Numbered from the stretch's first letter, positions 37,074-46,010 are shown. The stretch is DNA of 64,000 bases from Frondihabitans sp. Leaf304 (GCF_001423105.1 NZ_LMNV01000002.1:897363-961362), one strand, 5' to 3'. Numbers and translations: made by a program. Notes: generated by a model from the sequence alone, not told the origin.

Positions 37074-38547
37074 ATGCCCACACCCACGCATTCCCGAGCA
37101 CTGACTCGCGCCGGCTTCGGTATCGCTGCCGCGGTCGCCGTCGCGGCTCTTGTCGCGACCCCGCTGTCCGCTACCGCGGCGACCGCGGCGACGACCTACC
37201 CGAGCGACTCCACCGCGCCCGACCTCATCCCGCTGCTCACCGGCTACAACCAGTTCTGGACGTCGACCGGTAAGAACGACCTGCACGGCACGGTTGAGGA
37301 CGGCCCCACTCTCGCTGCCAACGACAAGCTCGCCGTCTGGATCAACAATCACGCCACCACGGCACAGAAGTTCCGGGCGCTGCAAGACTCCGAGTACCAG
37401 AACGCAACCGGCACGGCGTACGACCAGTCGATGACGATCGCCGATGCACTCGGCTCGAAGCTCGCTGCGATCTACATCAAGGGCCGCAACTCGGGGGCGC
37501 TTCCCCTGACGTCGGCTCTCATCAACAGCTCGAACGGCACCTCGGGCGCGTATGTCGGCACGAGCGCCGCAAAAGCGAACTTCAGCTACCCGCGCCCCTT
37601 CGTTCCCACCGATTCCACTTCGACTCCGGTCGCCGGTGACGCCGCCGGCTGCTCTCCCACCGTCGTCAACGCCTCGTCACTCCTGACGAACCGGGTCGGC
37701 CACAGCTACGCCGACGCCGCCGGCAACCTTAAGATCAGGCGCGTTGCCGACGCGGTCGACTCGAGCCACCGCTTCTCGTCGAGCGATGTCGCCCTGTCGC
37801 CGAGCTACAGCACGACAGGCATCTGCACGGGAGGGTCTCCCGAGCGGCCACACCACGACGGCGTATCAGGCCGGAATCACGCTCGCGACGCTCCTGCCTC
37901 AGCTCGCGCCTGAGATCCTGACCCGGGCTTCCGAGGCCGGCAACAACCGCATCGTCCTCGGGGTGCATTACCCGCTCGACATCATCGGCGGTCGCATCGA
38001 CGGCGAGGCTGCGCTGGCTGCCCGCTGGTCGGACAAGGCGTACGTCGACGGTGTTCTAACACCTGCCCGCAAAGAGCTCACGAGCTACCTCTCGAAGCAG
38101 TGCGGAGCTTCCCTCGCGAAGTGCATCGCCTCGGAGAAGACCTACACGAACAACCCCTACGCCGGAAAAAAGCTGCCCGGCGGAACGGCTCAGGTCGTCA
38201 CCGATCGAAAGTCGGCCGTGAAGGTCTACACGAGCCGACTCACGTACGGAATTCCGAAGGTCGGCACGAGTGGACTCAAGGCCTCCGTGCCCACCGGCGC
38301 CGGCAATCTGCTCCAGACCGCGTTCCCGGCGCTCACTGCGGCCCAGCGCACCTCGGTGCTCGCTCAGACCGAGATCTCATCCGGCTACCCGCTCGACCAG
38401 ACCCGCAAGGCGACCGGATCATGGCAGCGCCTCAACCTCGCGGCCGCCACGAGCGCGACCGTGCAGCTGAACAAGAACAAGACGGTCACCGTGCTGAGCA
38501 CCGGCGGCAAGGCCAAGGTCGTCAAGGTCGTTTCACACCGCCGCTGA
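37074..38547 (+). pseudogene. Secreted PAP2/class A acid phosphatase with a +1 frameshift
   Basis: The first part (37074 to about 37835) encodes a signal peptide (ending near ATA-A) and the PAP2 motif 1, KANFSYPRP. The second part continues in another frame with PSGHT (motif 2) and RIVLGVHYPLD (motif 3, R-x5-H-x3-D). Ignoring one base near 37836 gives the smooth family sequence TGGLPSGHTT, so a single inserted base separates the two halves; all three motifs are otherwise intact. After the PAP2 domain there are about 150 further residues. The protein would remove phosphate from organic esters outside the cell. It is either a recent pseudogene or a sequencing error. The ATG follows GGAGAAGG. 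Confidence 0.85.
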
Positions 38548-38565
38548 GCGGTTCGAAACCGGCGA

Positions 38566-38593
38566 GGCGGCCCCGAGTGGACTCGGGGCCGCC
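38566..38593 (+). terminator. Strong hairpin after the phosphatase gene
   Basis: Perfect 12 bp stem (GGCGGCCCCGAG / CTCGGGGCCGCC) with loop TGGA, 18 bases after the stop codon. No U-run follows, as often in high-GC actinobacteria. Confidence 0.75.
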
Positions 38594-38651
38594 GTATCAC
38601 CAGGGCAGGAGGCTTGCGGTCTGCGCACCCCTACCGGAAGGAAGGGGATAC

Positions 38652-38755
38652 ACGTATACTCGGATAGTCAGTTATCCGAGTTTACGTGCAACTCAGACCA
38701 CTGGCCTCTCACGAGGCGAGATCAACCCCTGTTCCTGCAGGGGTTTTTCTCTTTT
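38652..38755 (+). ncRNA. Candidate small RNA or attenuator: long hairpin followed by an intrinsic terminator
   Basis: A 15 bp stem (ACGTATACTCGGATA / TATCCGAGTTTACGT, one mismatch, loop GTCAGT) at 38652-38687 is followed, about 35 bases later, by AACCCCTG-loop-CAGGGGTT and a T-rich tract at 38724-38755. No open frame with a ribosome binding site lies between. The A/T-rich first hairpin could instead be a repressor operator around TATACT, which may itself be a -10 box. No known RNA family recognised. Confidence 0.4.
38724..38755 (+). terminator. Rho-independent terminator
   Basis: 8 bp stem AACCCCTG / CAGGGGTT, 6-base loop, then TTTCTCTTTT. It is isolated from the phosphatase stop by 176 bases and already preceded by another hairpin, so it probably ends a separate short transcript. 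Confidence 0.85.
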
Positions 38756-38851
38756 ATCCTTCGAGTCCGGCCTAGGCTTGCCTGGATTCCCAGACCGATA
38801 TTCGTATTCTGCCGCACGAGACCGTGCCTGCGGGAACGACCCGCACAGGCT

Positions 38852-38937
38852 GCAAATTCGAAGGAGAATGCACGGGCACCCGACGCATTCATCGCGATCG
38901 GCGGCGGTCGACCGGCGGTTTCTCCTTCAAATTTGCA
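38852..38937. repeat. Intergenic palindrome, family 1 (copy 2)
   Basis: Left arm GCAAATTCGAAGGAGAA, right arm TTTCTCCTTCAAATTTGCA; core ATCGCGATCGGCGGC. Compared with the other copies, the C/T difference between the arms is swapped while the core keeps its orientation. Confidence 0.95.
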
Positions 38938-39048
38938 AACGACCCACAGACCTGCAGGCGGCAGGGCTGAGCGCAGTTCGAGGCGCGACGGGCGCAGGAT
39001 CCGGGCGACGTGTGCCGGATCCTGCGTTCCCGGCCCTGACCGCACAGC

Positions 39049-39054
39049 TAGGCT
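39049..39054 (+). promoter_or_regulatory. Likely -10 box of the leaderless gene at 39061
   Basis: TAGGCT, six bases, ATG; no ribosome binding site. Confidence 0.5.
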
Positions 39055-39060
39055 CGACGG

Positions 39061-39756
39061 ATGGTCACCGTCGTGCTCCCCTGGCGCCCTCAGCCCTCTC
39101 GAGTGGACGCCTTCGAGCGCGTCGTCGCCTGGTATCGCGAGCATCTTCCGGAGGCCGAGATCGTCACCGTCGACTCGGGTGACGACGTCTTCAACCTGGC
39201 CCGCTGCCGCAACATCGGCGTGACCGATGCCGCACGCAACGCCGACGAGGTCGTCGTGATCGGCGACGCCGACACACTCCCCGAGATCGGCCCGCTGCGG
39301 TCCGCGATCGCCGCCGCCCGCACGTCGCCGCTCGTGCAACTCCCGTACACCGAGTACCACTGGCTCGGGCGCGACGGCACCGAGCAGTTCCACGCCGGAA
39401 CGCCGCTCGCCGACTGCGAGTTCGAACTCGTGCGCGGCGCCTGCTCGGGGGTCTACGTCACGACACCCGCGACCTGGTGGAGCCACGGCGGGCAGGACGA
39501 GCGCTTCCGCGGCTGGGGTTTCGAAGACGCCGCCTGGTTCGTCGCTCACGAGTCGCTGCTCGGCGCCCCGCCCCAGCGTCACGAGGGGGCCGTCTATGCG
39601 TTGCATCACACGGCCGAGGTGCGCGAAGGGCCGCACTACGACGCCAACGCGACCCTCATGGAGAGCTACCGCGAGGCGTCCGGCAGCTCCGACGACATGG
39701 CCAGGTTCGTGTTCGACACGAGCGCATCGAACGCTCGCGTGCGCCCGGGCGTCTGA
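39061..39756 (+). CDS. GT2-like glycosyltransferase (galactosyltransferase C-terminal type)
   Basis: 231 residues, soluble. The N-terminal VTVVLPWRPQPSRV and the VVIGDADTLPE segment (the DxD metal/nucleotide site) fit family 2-like transferases, and RFRGWGFEDAAWF resembles the GWGxED motif of the galactosyltransferase C-terminal domain. Probably transfers a sugar from a nucleotide sugar to a glycan. Its 3' end overlaps the end of the convergent UGT-like gene by 91 bases. The start is probably leaderless. Confidence 0.8.
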   Translation: MVTVVLPWRPQPSRVDAFERVVAWYREHLPEAEIVTVDSGDDVFNLARCRNIGVTDAARNADEVVVIGDADTLPEIGPLRSAIAAARTSPLVQLPYTEYHWLGRDGTEQFHAGTPLADCEFELVRGACSGVYVTTPATWWSHGGQDERFRGWGFEDAAWFVAHESLLGAPPQRHEGAVYALHHTAEVREGPHYDANATLMESYREASGSSDDMARFVFDTSASNARVRPGV

Positions 39757-40994
39757 CCGAGCGAGGCCGACAATGCGTCGAGTTTCTCGCGGGGCAAGTC
39801 CAACACCGCTAGGAGAGCCGCGCCGAGCTGCGGCACGGTAGCCGTATTCGGAGCCAGAGCGATGCCGAACCCCGCACGCTCGATGGCCTCGGCACCGGCG
39901 AACTGGTCGGTCGAGAACGGCAGCACGAGCAGGGGCACGCCCGCGGTCATCGCCTCGGTCACGCTGTTGTTGCCCCCGTGCGTGACCGCGGCCGAAGCAG
40001 CTCGAAGAAGTCGCACCTGCGGCAAGAACTCCCGGACCAACCAGTCACCCGGGAGGGAACCGAGATCGGAGCGATCGGCCGAGCCGACCGCGACCGCCGC
40101 CCGAAGGCCGAGCGACTTGAGAGCGTCCACGACCCGAGCCACCACGTCCGAGCGCACCGACAGGAACGACCCGAAGCTCACGTAGACGAACGGCGAATCG
40201 GACGAGGCGAGCCACTCTTCGACCTCGGCATCGACCGGCTCGTCGCGCACGGCCGAGCCTAAGAACGCATGAGGCGGCAGCGCCCTTGCGGGGTCGTGCA
40301 GCTCAGCCGGGTAGTTGTAGAGAAGCAGGTCGCCGTGCTCCGCGAACGCCGAGTCGCTCGGTGGCGCCTGCGGGTCGAGCTCGGCGAGAGCGGTGTTCCA
40401 CTCGCGGGTGAATGAGTCGCTGACGCGGTCGCAGAGCTCGCGCAAAGCGGTCAAAGACGCAGGATCCGGCTCGAACGCCCCCGGCCACGCCGGCGGGTAG
40501 CCGTACACCTCTCCCGCTACCGGCAGCGCACTGGGGTGACCGAGCACGACATCGGCGAAGGGGATGCGCGCCGCGGTCAGCGCCAGCCTGGCGCTGAACG
40601 CAAGGTGGTCGACGATGATCTGGTCGGGCTGCACCTCGGCGACGACGCGCTGCACCTGCCGGGCCGTGTCGACCGGCATCCACATGAGGTCGGTGAGGCG
40701 CTCTGCGGCCTGATACGCGAGGGTCTCGACCATGCCCTCGCGGGTGGCGTCGAAGAAGCCACGGAGCGAGTCGTCTTCGCCTTCGGGCTGCTCCTCCGCC
40801 CGGATCACACCCGGGTTCGACCCGCGGGCGAGCTGCAAATTGACGCGTTCGAATCCGAACGACTCGACGATGGCGGCCGTCGCAGGGCCCGTGGCGACGA
40901 CGACGCGGTCACCGCGGTCGCGCCATTCCGTGCCGAGAGTCGCCAGCGGAAGAAGATGCGAGGCGTAGTCGGGGCTGATGATCAAGAGGGTCAT
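39666..40994 (-). CDS. UGT-like glycosyltransferase (MGT/GT1 family)
   Basis: 442 residues. The C-terminal donor-binding region is diagnostic: FLPQVRLLRAASAAVTHGGN followed by EAMTAGVPLLVLPFSTDQ, with the conserved His, Gly-Gly-Asn and the D-Q pair of GT1 enzymes. The N terminus (LLIISPDYASHLLPLATLG) is the acceptor side and lacks a signal peptide. Enzymes of this type glycosylate small hydrophobic acceptors such as lipids or natural products. It is preceded by the HEAT-GT4 gene with a four-base overlap (ATGA), and it runs 91 bases into the convergent GT2-like gene. Confidence 0.9.
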   Translation of the reverse strand: MTLLIISPDYASHLLPLATLGTEWRDRGDRVVVATGPATAAIVESFGFERVNLQLARGSNPGVIRAEEQPEGEDDSLRGFFDATREGMVETLAYQAAERLTDLMWMPVDTARQVQRVVAEVQPDQIIVDHLAFSARLALTAARIPFADVVLGHPSALPVAGEVYGYPPAWPGAFEPDPASLTALRELCDRVSDSFTREWNTALAELDPQAPPSDSAFAEHGDLLLYNYPAELHDPARALPPHAFLGSAVRDEPVDAEVEEWLASSDSPFVYVSFGSFLSVRSDVVARVVDALKSLGLRAAVAVGSADRSDLGSLPGDWLVREFLPQVRLLRAASAAVTHGGNNSVTEAMTAGVPLLVLPFSTDQFAGAEAIERAGFGIALAPNTATVPQLGAALLAVLDLPREKLDALSASLGQTPGRTRAFDALVSNTNLAMSSELPDASR

Positions 40995-43177
40995 CGGGTA
41001 GCAAGGCTCCAGTCGTGAAGGACGACCTCGTCGTCGTGAACGTCCCCGTAGACCTCCGAGAGCGACCGGGCCATGGCCTGGATGGTGAAGCTGTCTTCCA
41101 CCGTCGCGCGCGACCGGTCGGCCCGCTCATCGGAGTCTTCGCGTGCGGCAGCGTCGAGCGCCGACAGCATCGCGTCATGCAACAGTGCGGCATCCCAGGT
41201 GCGGGTGAGGAACCCGGTGTCGCCGTCGCGCACATAGGTGGCGGGGCCACCACCGTTCGGAGCGACCACGAGCAGTCCGGAGCCCATCGCCTCCAGGAGC
41301 GCGATGCCGAACTCCTCCTTCAGGCTTCCGCAGACGTAGACGCCCTGGGCAGCGCTCAGCCCGGGCAGACCGAAGCGGGCCGCGGCGACCCAGCGAGCGA
41401 CGGTGTCGTTCGGCTGGTGCCCCGGCAGCAGGAGACCGGCTGCGGCTCGGTCGGCCGACGCCACGACGAGATCCATCAGTCCGAGCTGCTCGCGCTCGTC
41501 GGGGCTCGGCTGGTCGAGGTTTCCGCCGATCAGGAGGAGGTTGGCGCGGTCTTTCAGATCGCTCGACGCCCACGCGAAGACGATCGTCGCCATGCCCTTC
41601 ACCCGGTGGAAGCGACCGACGCTGACGATGAGGGGAAGCCCACGACGCTCCTCCGGGAGGGCCTCGACGAGGCCGCGGAGTTCGACGAGAGCAGCGGAGG
41701 GCGCGTCCCCCGCCGCATGGGAGCGCGCCTCGGCGACGGCCCGATCGACGACCTCGAGGTCGATGCCCTCGGGCACGATCGTGTGTCGCTCGGGGTGCGC
41801 GGTGACGTCGATGCCGACGAGCTCGCGCATGTCGGTCTCGAGGTTCGGCCGCGGAAAGAGCACGGTGTGGGCGGCATCCGCCGCGAGCTCCTGCACCAGA
41901 CGGCTGCGGAACCAGAAGTGCTCGCGCTCGTCGAGGTCGCCGAAGTTCCAGCGCGTCAGCGAGCCGGCCAGGTCGAGCGACTGAATGACGGCGTGCGGAT
42001 CCGGCGCCACGGTGAACACCACGGGAATGTCGAGCTCGCGCGCCACATCGGCGGCGGCCAGGCTGCCCACATCGGCCATGCGCAGGTGCAGCATGTCGAC
42101 GCCACCCGAGGCGCGAAGGATCCGGCGGATGCCGCGACGCGCAGCCACCCGCAGCGGCCAGGCCTCAGCCGACGGAACCGGGTCGCTCAGAAGCGGGATG
42201 CGCCCATAGAGGTGCCCCGTGTCGGATCCTGCGATCGCTGCGACGCTGTCGAGCGCCCCGGCGACCGAGCCTCGCGACAGAGTAAGGACGCGGTCGACGG
42301 TGTCACCAGTGACGAGCTCATCGCCGAGACGCACGAGGAGGGTCGCGATGCCTCCGTTGTCGCCGCTGCCCGCCTGGGTCAGGCCCGCATCGATGTCGGC
42401 GTGGAGGAAGAGCTGAGCCACGGTGAGGCCACCGGTTTCGCGCTCGCGCGGTTCGTCGTCGCGGCCGTCGTCGGGTCGGCCGTTCTGGTCGCTTCCGGCG
42501 GCCAGGTCGACCAGGGCCATGCGTGCCGCCTGCGCGAGGAACCCGTCGCCGACCGCCAGCTGCTCGACGACGCCGGCGATGCTGCGGTGTCCGCGCCGCT
42601 GGCCGAGGGCCGCGACTGCGGCGACCCGCACCCGCTCTTCTTCGGCGGCGTCCGCGGCGATTGCGAGGAGCGGTCGCGTCGCGACGCGACCGCGTACGAG
42701 GCCGAGGGTCTCGACGAGGCGGTAGCGGGCGGCGGGCTCGCGCACGCCGAGCAAAGCGCCCTCGAGGCCGACGGCCACGAGGTCGGGAACCTGCGGCGAC
42801 CACTGCTCGAGCGTGCGCTGCGCGACCATGCCGCCGAACCCGCCGCCGCTGACCAGGCCGATGAGACGCCCCACCGTGTCGGGCCGGGGCAACCGGGAGC
42901 CGAGAGCGCTGGCGGCGTGTTCGCGCAGGAATCCCCGCTCGCTCGACAGCAGCGCCGAGAGAATGCCGTCGACCTGCTCGTCGATGACCTCGGCGAGAGC
43001 ATGGGTGGCGGCGATGGCCGTCAGCTGGTCGTCTGAGGCAATGGCCGCGGCCAGGATCCTGATGGTGCGGACGCCACCGGTTCGCCCGGCCTCGAAGGCG
43101 AGGTCGTCGGCGAGGCGCATCGCATCGATCAGACGGTCGGCGGTGTGCAGGGCGTCGAGGGAAGTCTGGATTCCCAT
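40991..43177 (-). CDS. HEAT-repeat/GT4 glycosyltransferase fusion
   Basis: 728 residues. Residues about 5-225 are alpha-helical repeats of HEAT type (e.g. LTAIAATHALAEVIDE, FLREHAASALGSRL, VRVAAVAALGQRRGHRS). Residues about 245-728 are a GT4 enzyme resembling sucrose-phosphate-synthase-type transferases: VGRFHRVKGMATIVFAWA marks the donor domain and EEFGIALLEAMGSGLLVVAP the E-x7-E motif. The HEAT part probably binds a protein or regulates the enzyme; I know of no characterised protein with this layout. It is cotranslated with the UGT-like gene and diverges from the pyruvyl transferase gene. Confidence 0.88.
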   Translation of the reverse strand: MGIQTSLDALHTADRLIDAMRLADDLAFEAGRTGGVRTIRILAAAIASDDQLTAIAATHALAEVIDEQVDGILSALLSSERGFLREHAASALGSRLPRPDTVGRLIGLVSGGGFGGMVAQRTLEQWSPQVPDLVAVGLEGALLGVREPAARYRLVETLGLVRGRVATRPLLAIAADAAEEERVRVAAVAALGQRRGHRSIAGVVEQLAVGDGFLAQAARMALVDLAAGSDQNGRPDDGRDDEPRERETGGLTVAQLFLHADIDAGLTQAGSGDNGGIATLLVRLGDELVTGDTVDRVLTLSRGSVAGALDSVAAIAGSDTGHLYGRIPLLSDPVPSAEAWPLRVAARRGIRRILRASGGVDMLHLRMADVGSLAAADVARELDIPVVFTVAPDPHAVIQSLDLAGSLTRWNFGDLDEREHFWFRSRLVQELAADAAHTVLFPRPNLETDMRELVGIDVTAHPERHTIVPEGIDLEVVDRAVAEARSHAAGDAPSAALVELRGLVEALPEERRGLPLIVSVGRFHRVKGMATIVFAWASSDLKDRANLLLIGGNLDQPSPDEREQLGLMDLVVASADRAAAGLLLPGHQPNDTVARWVAAARFGLPGLSAAQGVYVCGSLKEEFGIALLEAMGSGLLVVAPNGGGPATYVRDGDTGFLTRTWDAALLHDAMLSALDAAAREDSDERADRSRATVEDSFTIQAMARSLSEVYGDVHDDEVVLHDWSLATR

Positions 43178-43376
43178 GGCTATTCCCCTTTCGTTCGGGG
43201 CAGTTCTGGTGGAGCGCGACAGGACGGAGACGCCTCAGACGGGGTACGGGGCGGGGTACAGGGCGTCGCGGATCCTGCGAGCGAACTCTAGGCCTTCCAG
43301 GTGTCGTTCAGCCGAATGCGAAGTCAGTACGATCGGGAGGCCCTGTTCTGCAACCCCACGAGTCACGGAGACCGCT

Positions 43377-44714
43377 GTGCGAATTGTCCTTCTCGGAGAC
43401 GTCGGAGTGCTCTCCGACATGATCCACATCGGCGACGAAGCGATGTTCGAGGAGTTCGTACGGCAGCTGCGGCGCCGTGACGCCGGGGTCGAGATCGTCT
43501 CGCTCTCGTCGAACCCGGCCGAGACCCGCCAGCGTTACGGTGTCGAGGCGATCCGCAACGTCGACTTCGCTCCGTCGAGCTTTGCGGTCACCGGCGAGGC
43601 GCTCCGAACCGCGCAGGAGGATCGGATGCGGCGGGTTCTCGCCGCGGCGGACGGCGACGACGAAGCCCTGCCGACTGACGACTGGGCGTGGGCCGTCATC
43701 GAGGCCGTCCGCACCGCCGACGGCGTCGCCGTCTCGGGCGGCGGCAACATGGCCTCCATCTGGCCGATGCACATCTTCGAGCGCGCCACCCTCGCCGCTC
43801 TCGCCGCCCACTTCGACAAGCCGTTCGTCGTCAGCGGGCAGACCATCGGCCCCGAGCTGACCGGCGACGACCGCGATCTGGTCGCCCGCCTCCTCGACTC
43901 GGCGAACCTCGTCGGGCTCCGCGAGACCGCGTCGCTGGCACTCGTGCACGAGCTCGGCGTGACCGGCGATCGGGTGACGGGCACGATCGACGACGCGAGC
44001 TTCCTCGGGGCAGAAGGTGCAGGATCCGTCGCGGCCTCCCCTGCGCCGGTCTCTGACGTCGCGCCCGCCGAGCCCGCTCGGCCGTACTGCGCCGTGACGC
44101 TCGCCGCCCACGTCGGCGGCCTCGACCGCGACGCCTTCGCCGAAGGCATGGCGAAGCTGCTCGATCGGGTGGCCGAGGAGGCCGGACTCGAGATCGTCTT
44201 CTTCGCCCACTTCGCGGCTCTTGGCGGGGGTGTCGCGGATCCTGCCGGGTCTGCTTCTTCTGGGCCTGTTTCTTCCGACTCTGCTTCTTCCGGTTCTGCT
44301 CCGGAGGCGGGCGACTCGCTCGTGCACCGCCGCGTGATCGACCGCATGACGCAGCCGAGCCGCATCGAGCCGACCACCGACAGCATCGCCGCGGCCCGAT
44401 TCGCTCGCGGTGCGTCGCTCGCGATATCGAGCCGCTACCACCCGGCGATCTTCGCCGTGTCGGCCGGCGTACCGACCGTGGGCATCGCCGTCGACGACTA
44501 CACGACCGTCAAGCTGACCGGAGCCCTCGGCAACTTCGGGCAGACCGGTGTGCTCACCGCCTCCGACGTGATCGACGGGTCGGCGGTGGCCGGCGTGCTC
44601 GACGTGTGGTCGTCGGCCGACGGGATCCGCTCGGCGTGGGAGTCGCGGGTCGCCGAGATCCGCGCGGCCTCCGACGCGTGGTGGGATCGGGTCGCTCGCG
44701 CCCTCGGCCTGTAG
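43377..44714 (+). CDS. Polysaccharide pyruvyl transferase family protein
   Basis: 445 residues from GTG 43377, seven bases after GGAG. The family pattern is visible: IVLLGDVGVLSDMIHIGDEAMF at the start (shown from residue 3), AVSGGGNMASIWP, VVSGQTIGPEL, and near the C terminus SSRYHPAIFAVSAGVPTVGIAVDDYT with the conserved R-Y-H. An Ala/Ser-rich insertion lies around 280-310. Such enzymes transfer pyruvate from phosphoenolpyruvate to sugar hydroxyls of surface polymers (CsaB-like). Divergent from the HEAT-GT4/UGT operon, with which it may act on one glycan. Confidence 0.88.
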   Translation: MRIVLLGDVGVLSDMIHIGDEAMFEEFVRQLRRRDAGVEIVSLSSNPAETRQRYGVEAIRNVDFAPSSFAVTGEALRTAQEDRMRRVLAAADGDDEALPTDDWAWAVIEAVRTADGVAVSGGGNMASIWPMHIFERATLAALAAHFDKPFVVSGQTIGPELTGDDRDLVARLLDSANLVGLRETASLALVHELGVTGDRVTGTIDDASFLGAEGAGSVAASPAPVSDVAPAEPARPYCAVTLAAHVGGLDRDAFAEGMAKLLDRVAEEAGLEIVFFAHFAALGGGVADPAGSASSGPVSSDSASSGSAPEAGDSLVHRRVIDRMTQPSRIEPTTDSIAAARFARGASLAISSRYHPAIFAVSAGVPTVGIAVDDYTTVKLTGALGNFGQTGVLTASDVIDGSAVAGVLDVWSSADGIRSAWESRVAEIRAASDAWWDRVARALGL

Positions 44715-44743
44715 CTCCCCGCTGCTGCACCTCCGCCCCCCTT

Positions 44744-44828
44744 GCAAATTTGAAGGAGAAACGCGCTCCCGGCGACGAGAACATCGCGATCGGCGGGGGC
44801 CCGCCGGCGATTTCTCCTTCGAATTTGC
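44744..44828. repeat. Intergenic palindrome, family 1 (copy 3)
   Basis: Left arm GCAAATTTGAAGGAGAAAC, right arm TTTCTCCTTCGAATTTGC, core CATCGCGATCGGCGGGGG. Lies between the pyruvyl transferase gene and the lipid kinase gene, about 58 bases before the latter's ATG. Confidence 0.95.
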
Positions 44829-44874
44829 AGGCGCCGGGGTACACCCTCCCGGGGCTCCGCCCGACCGCTCCCAC

Positions 44875-44880
44875 TATGTT
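44875..44880 (+). promoter_or_regulatory. Likely -10 box of the leaderless lipid kinase gene
   Basis: TATGTT, six bases, ATG 44887. Confidence 0.5.
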
Positions 44881-44886
44881 GAGCGC

Positions 44887-45870
44887 ATGCCCTCCGCCTC
44901 CGGCTCCTCATCAGCCGCCCGCCGTGCCGCTGTCGTTTACAACCCGATCAAGATCGACGTCGGCGCCGTGAGAGCGGCCGTCGCCACCGCCGAGCGTGAA
45001 GCCGGCTGGCAGACGACCCTGTGGTTCGAGACGTCGAAAGAGGACGCCGGCCAGGAGGTGACCAAGAAGGCGCTCGAGCAGGGCGCCGACATGATCATCG
45101 CTGCCGGCGGCGACGGCACGGTGCGCGCGGTGGCCGAAGCGATGCACGACAGCGAGGCGTCGCTCGCGCTTTTGCCGTCCGGTACCGGCAACCTGCTGGC
45201 GCGCAACCTCAAGCTGACCCTCGAGGATCTCGACAACTCGCTCCACACCGCCTTCAGCGGCGATGATCGCGCCATCGACCTCGGCCTGATCGACATCCGC
45301 CGCGAAGACGACTCGGTCACGAAGCACGTCTACGTCGTCATGGCGGGCCTGGGGATCGACGCCCGCATGCTCGCCAACACCGACGCCGACCTCAAGAAGC
45401 GCGTCGGATGGCTCGCCTACGCGAAGGCGCTCGTCACCACGCTGCTCGAGAAGAACTCGCTGAACTTCCGCTACAGCTTCGACGAGAAGCCCGCTCGCTC
45501 CATGCGGGCGAACACGATCATCATCGGCAACTGCGGCGCTCTGCCTGCGAACATCCTGCTGCTACCCGATGCGGCAATCGACGACGGCCTGTTCGACGTG
45601 CTCCTGCTGCGCCCGGAGAGCGTGCTCGGTTGGCTCAAGATCCTGTACAAGGTGTTTTGGGAGAACGGGGTCATCCGCCGACTGCCCTTCGCCGACAAGC
45701 TCAAGGGCACCGAGAACGAAGAGCTCCGCTACGTGAAGGTCAAGTCGGTGACCGTCAAGCTGCGTGACGCCGAAGACATCGAGATCGACGGCGACGGATT
45801 CGGCAAGGCCGTCGGATTCCGCACACGAGTCAAGCCCGGTGGTCTGACCGTGCGGGTGCCGAAGAGCTGA
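44887..45870 (+). CDS. Diacylglycerol kinase-like lipid kinase (DagK/LcbK family)
   Basis: 327 residues. AAVVYNPIKID and IIAAGGDGTVRAVAEAM contain the nucleotide-binding GGDGT motif, and LALLPSGTGNLLARNL is the second family motif. The C-terminal domain is beta-rich and ends in EDIEIDGDGFGKA, as in bacterial diacylglycerol/sphingosine-type kinases. It phosphorylates a lipid at the membrane, e.g. recycling diacylglycerol to phosphatidic acid; the exact substrate is not visible. Confidence 0.93.
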   Translation: MPSASGSSSAARRAAVVYNPIKIDVGAVRAAVATAEREAGWQTTLWFETSKEDAGQEVTKKALEQGADMIIAAGGDGTVRAVAEAMHDSEASLALLPSGTGNLLARNLKLTLEDLDNSLHTAFSGDDRAIDLGLIDIRREDDSVTKHVYVVMAGLGIDARMLANTDADLKKRVGWLAYAKALVTTLLEKNSLNFRYSFDEKPARSMRANTIIIGNCGALPANILLLPDAAIDDGLFDVLLLRPESVLGWLKILYKVFWENGVIRRLPFADKLKGTENEELRYVKVKSVTVKLRDAEDIEIDGDGFGKAVGFRTRVKPGGLTVRVPKS

Positions 45871-45908
45871 TCCGCTCTCGGCGTCTGGTCACGCTGACGT
45901 GGGGTGGG

Positions 45909-46010
45909 TGCCGCGAGAGCACAGAAAGTGCCCACAGCCCACCGGCGAGCGGCCGTTTGGGCGCATTCGCGAAGGCAGGCGGCAGCGGCGGCAGCAGCAG
46001 CAGCAGGCGA
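45909..46010. repeat. Weak inverted repeat and short CAG/GGC tandem repeat
   Basis: GCGAGAGCACAGAAAGTGCC pairs imperfectly with CGGCCGTTTGGGCGCATTCG (possible decayed family-4 copy), followed by a run of GGCAGC/GCA triplets at about 45979-46008. Confidence 0.35.

Noticed and set aside
38548-38565. GGTTCGAAACC as a tRNA T-arm
   Set aside because: No acceptor, D or anticodon stems can be folded around it; the following hairpin is a terminator.
43178-43376. GGGGTACGGGGCGGGGTACAGG direct repeat upstream of the pyruvyl transferase gene (written here as GGGGTAC twice)
   Set aside because: Two short copies only, no conserved spacing to the promoter; probably chance in GC-rich DNA.
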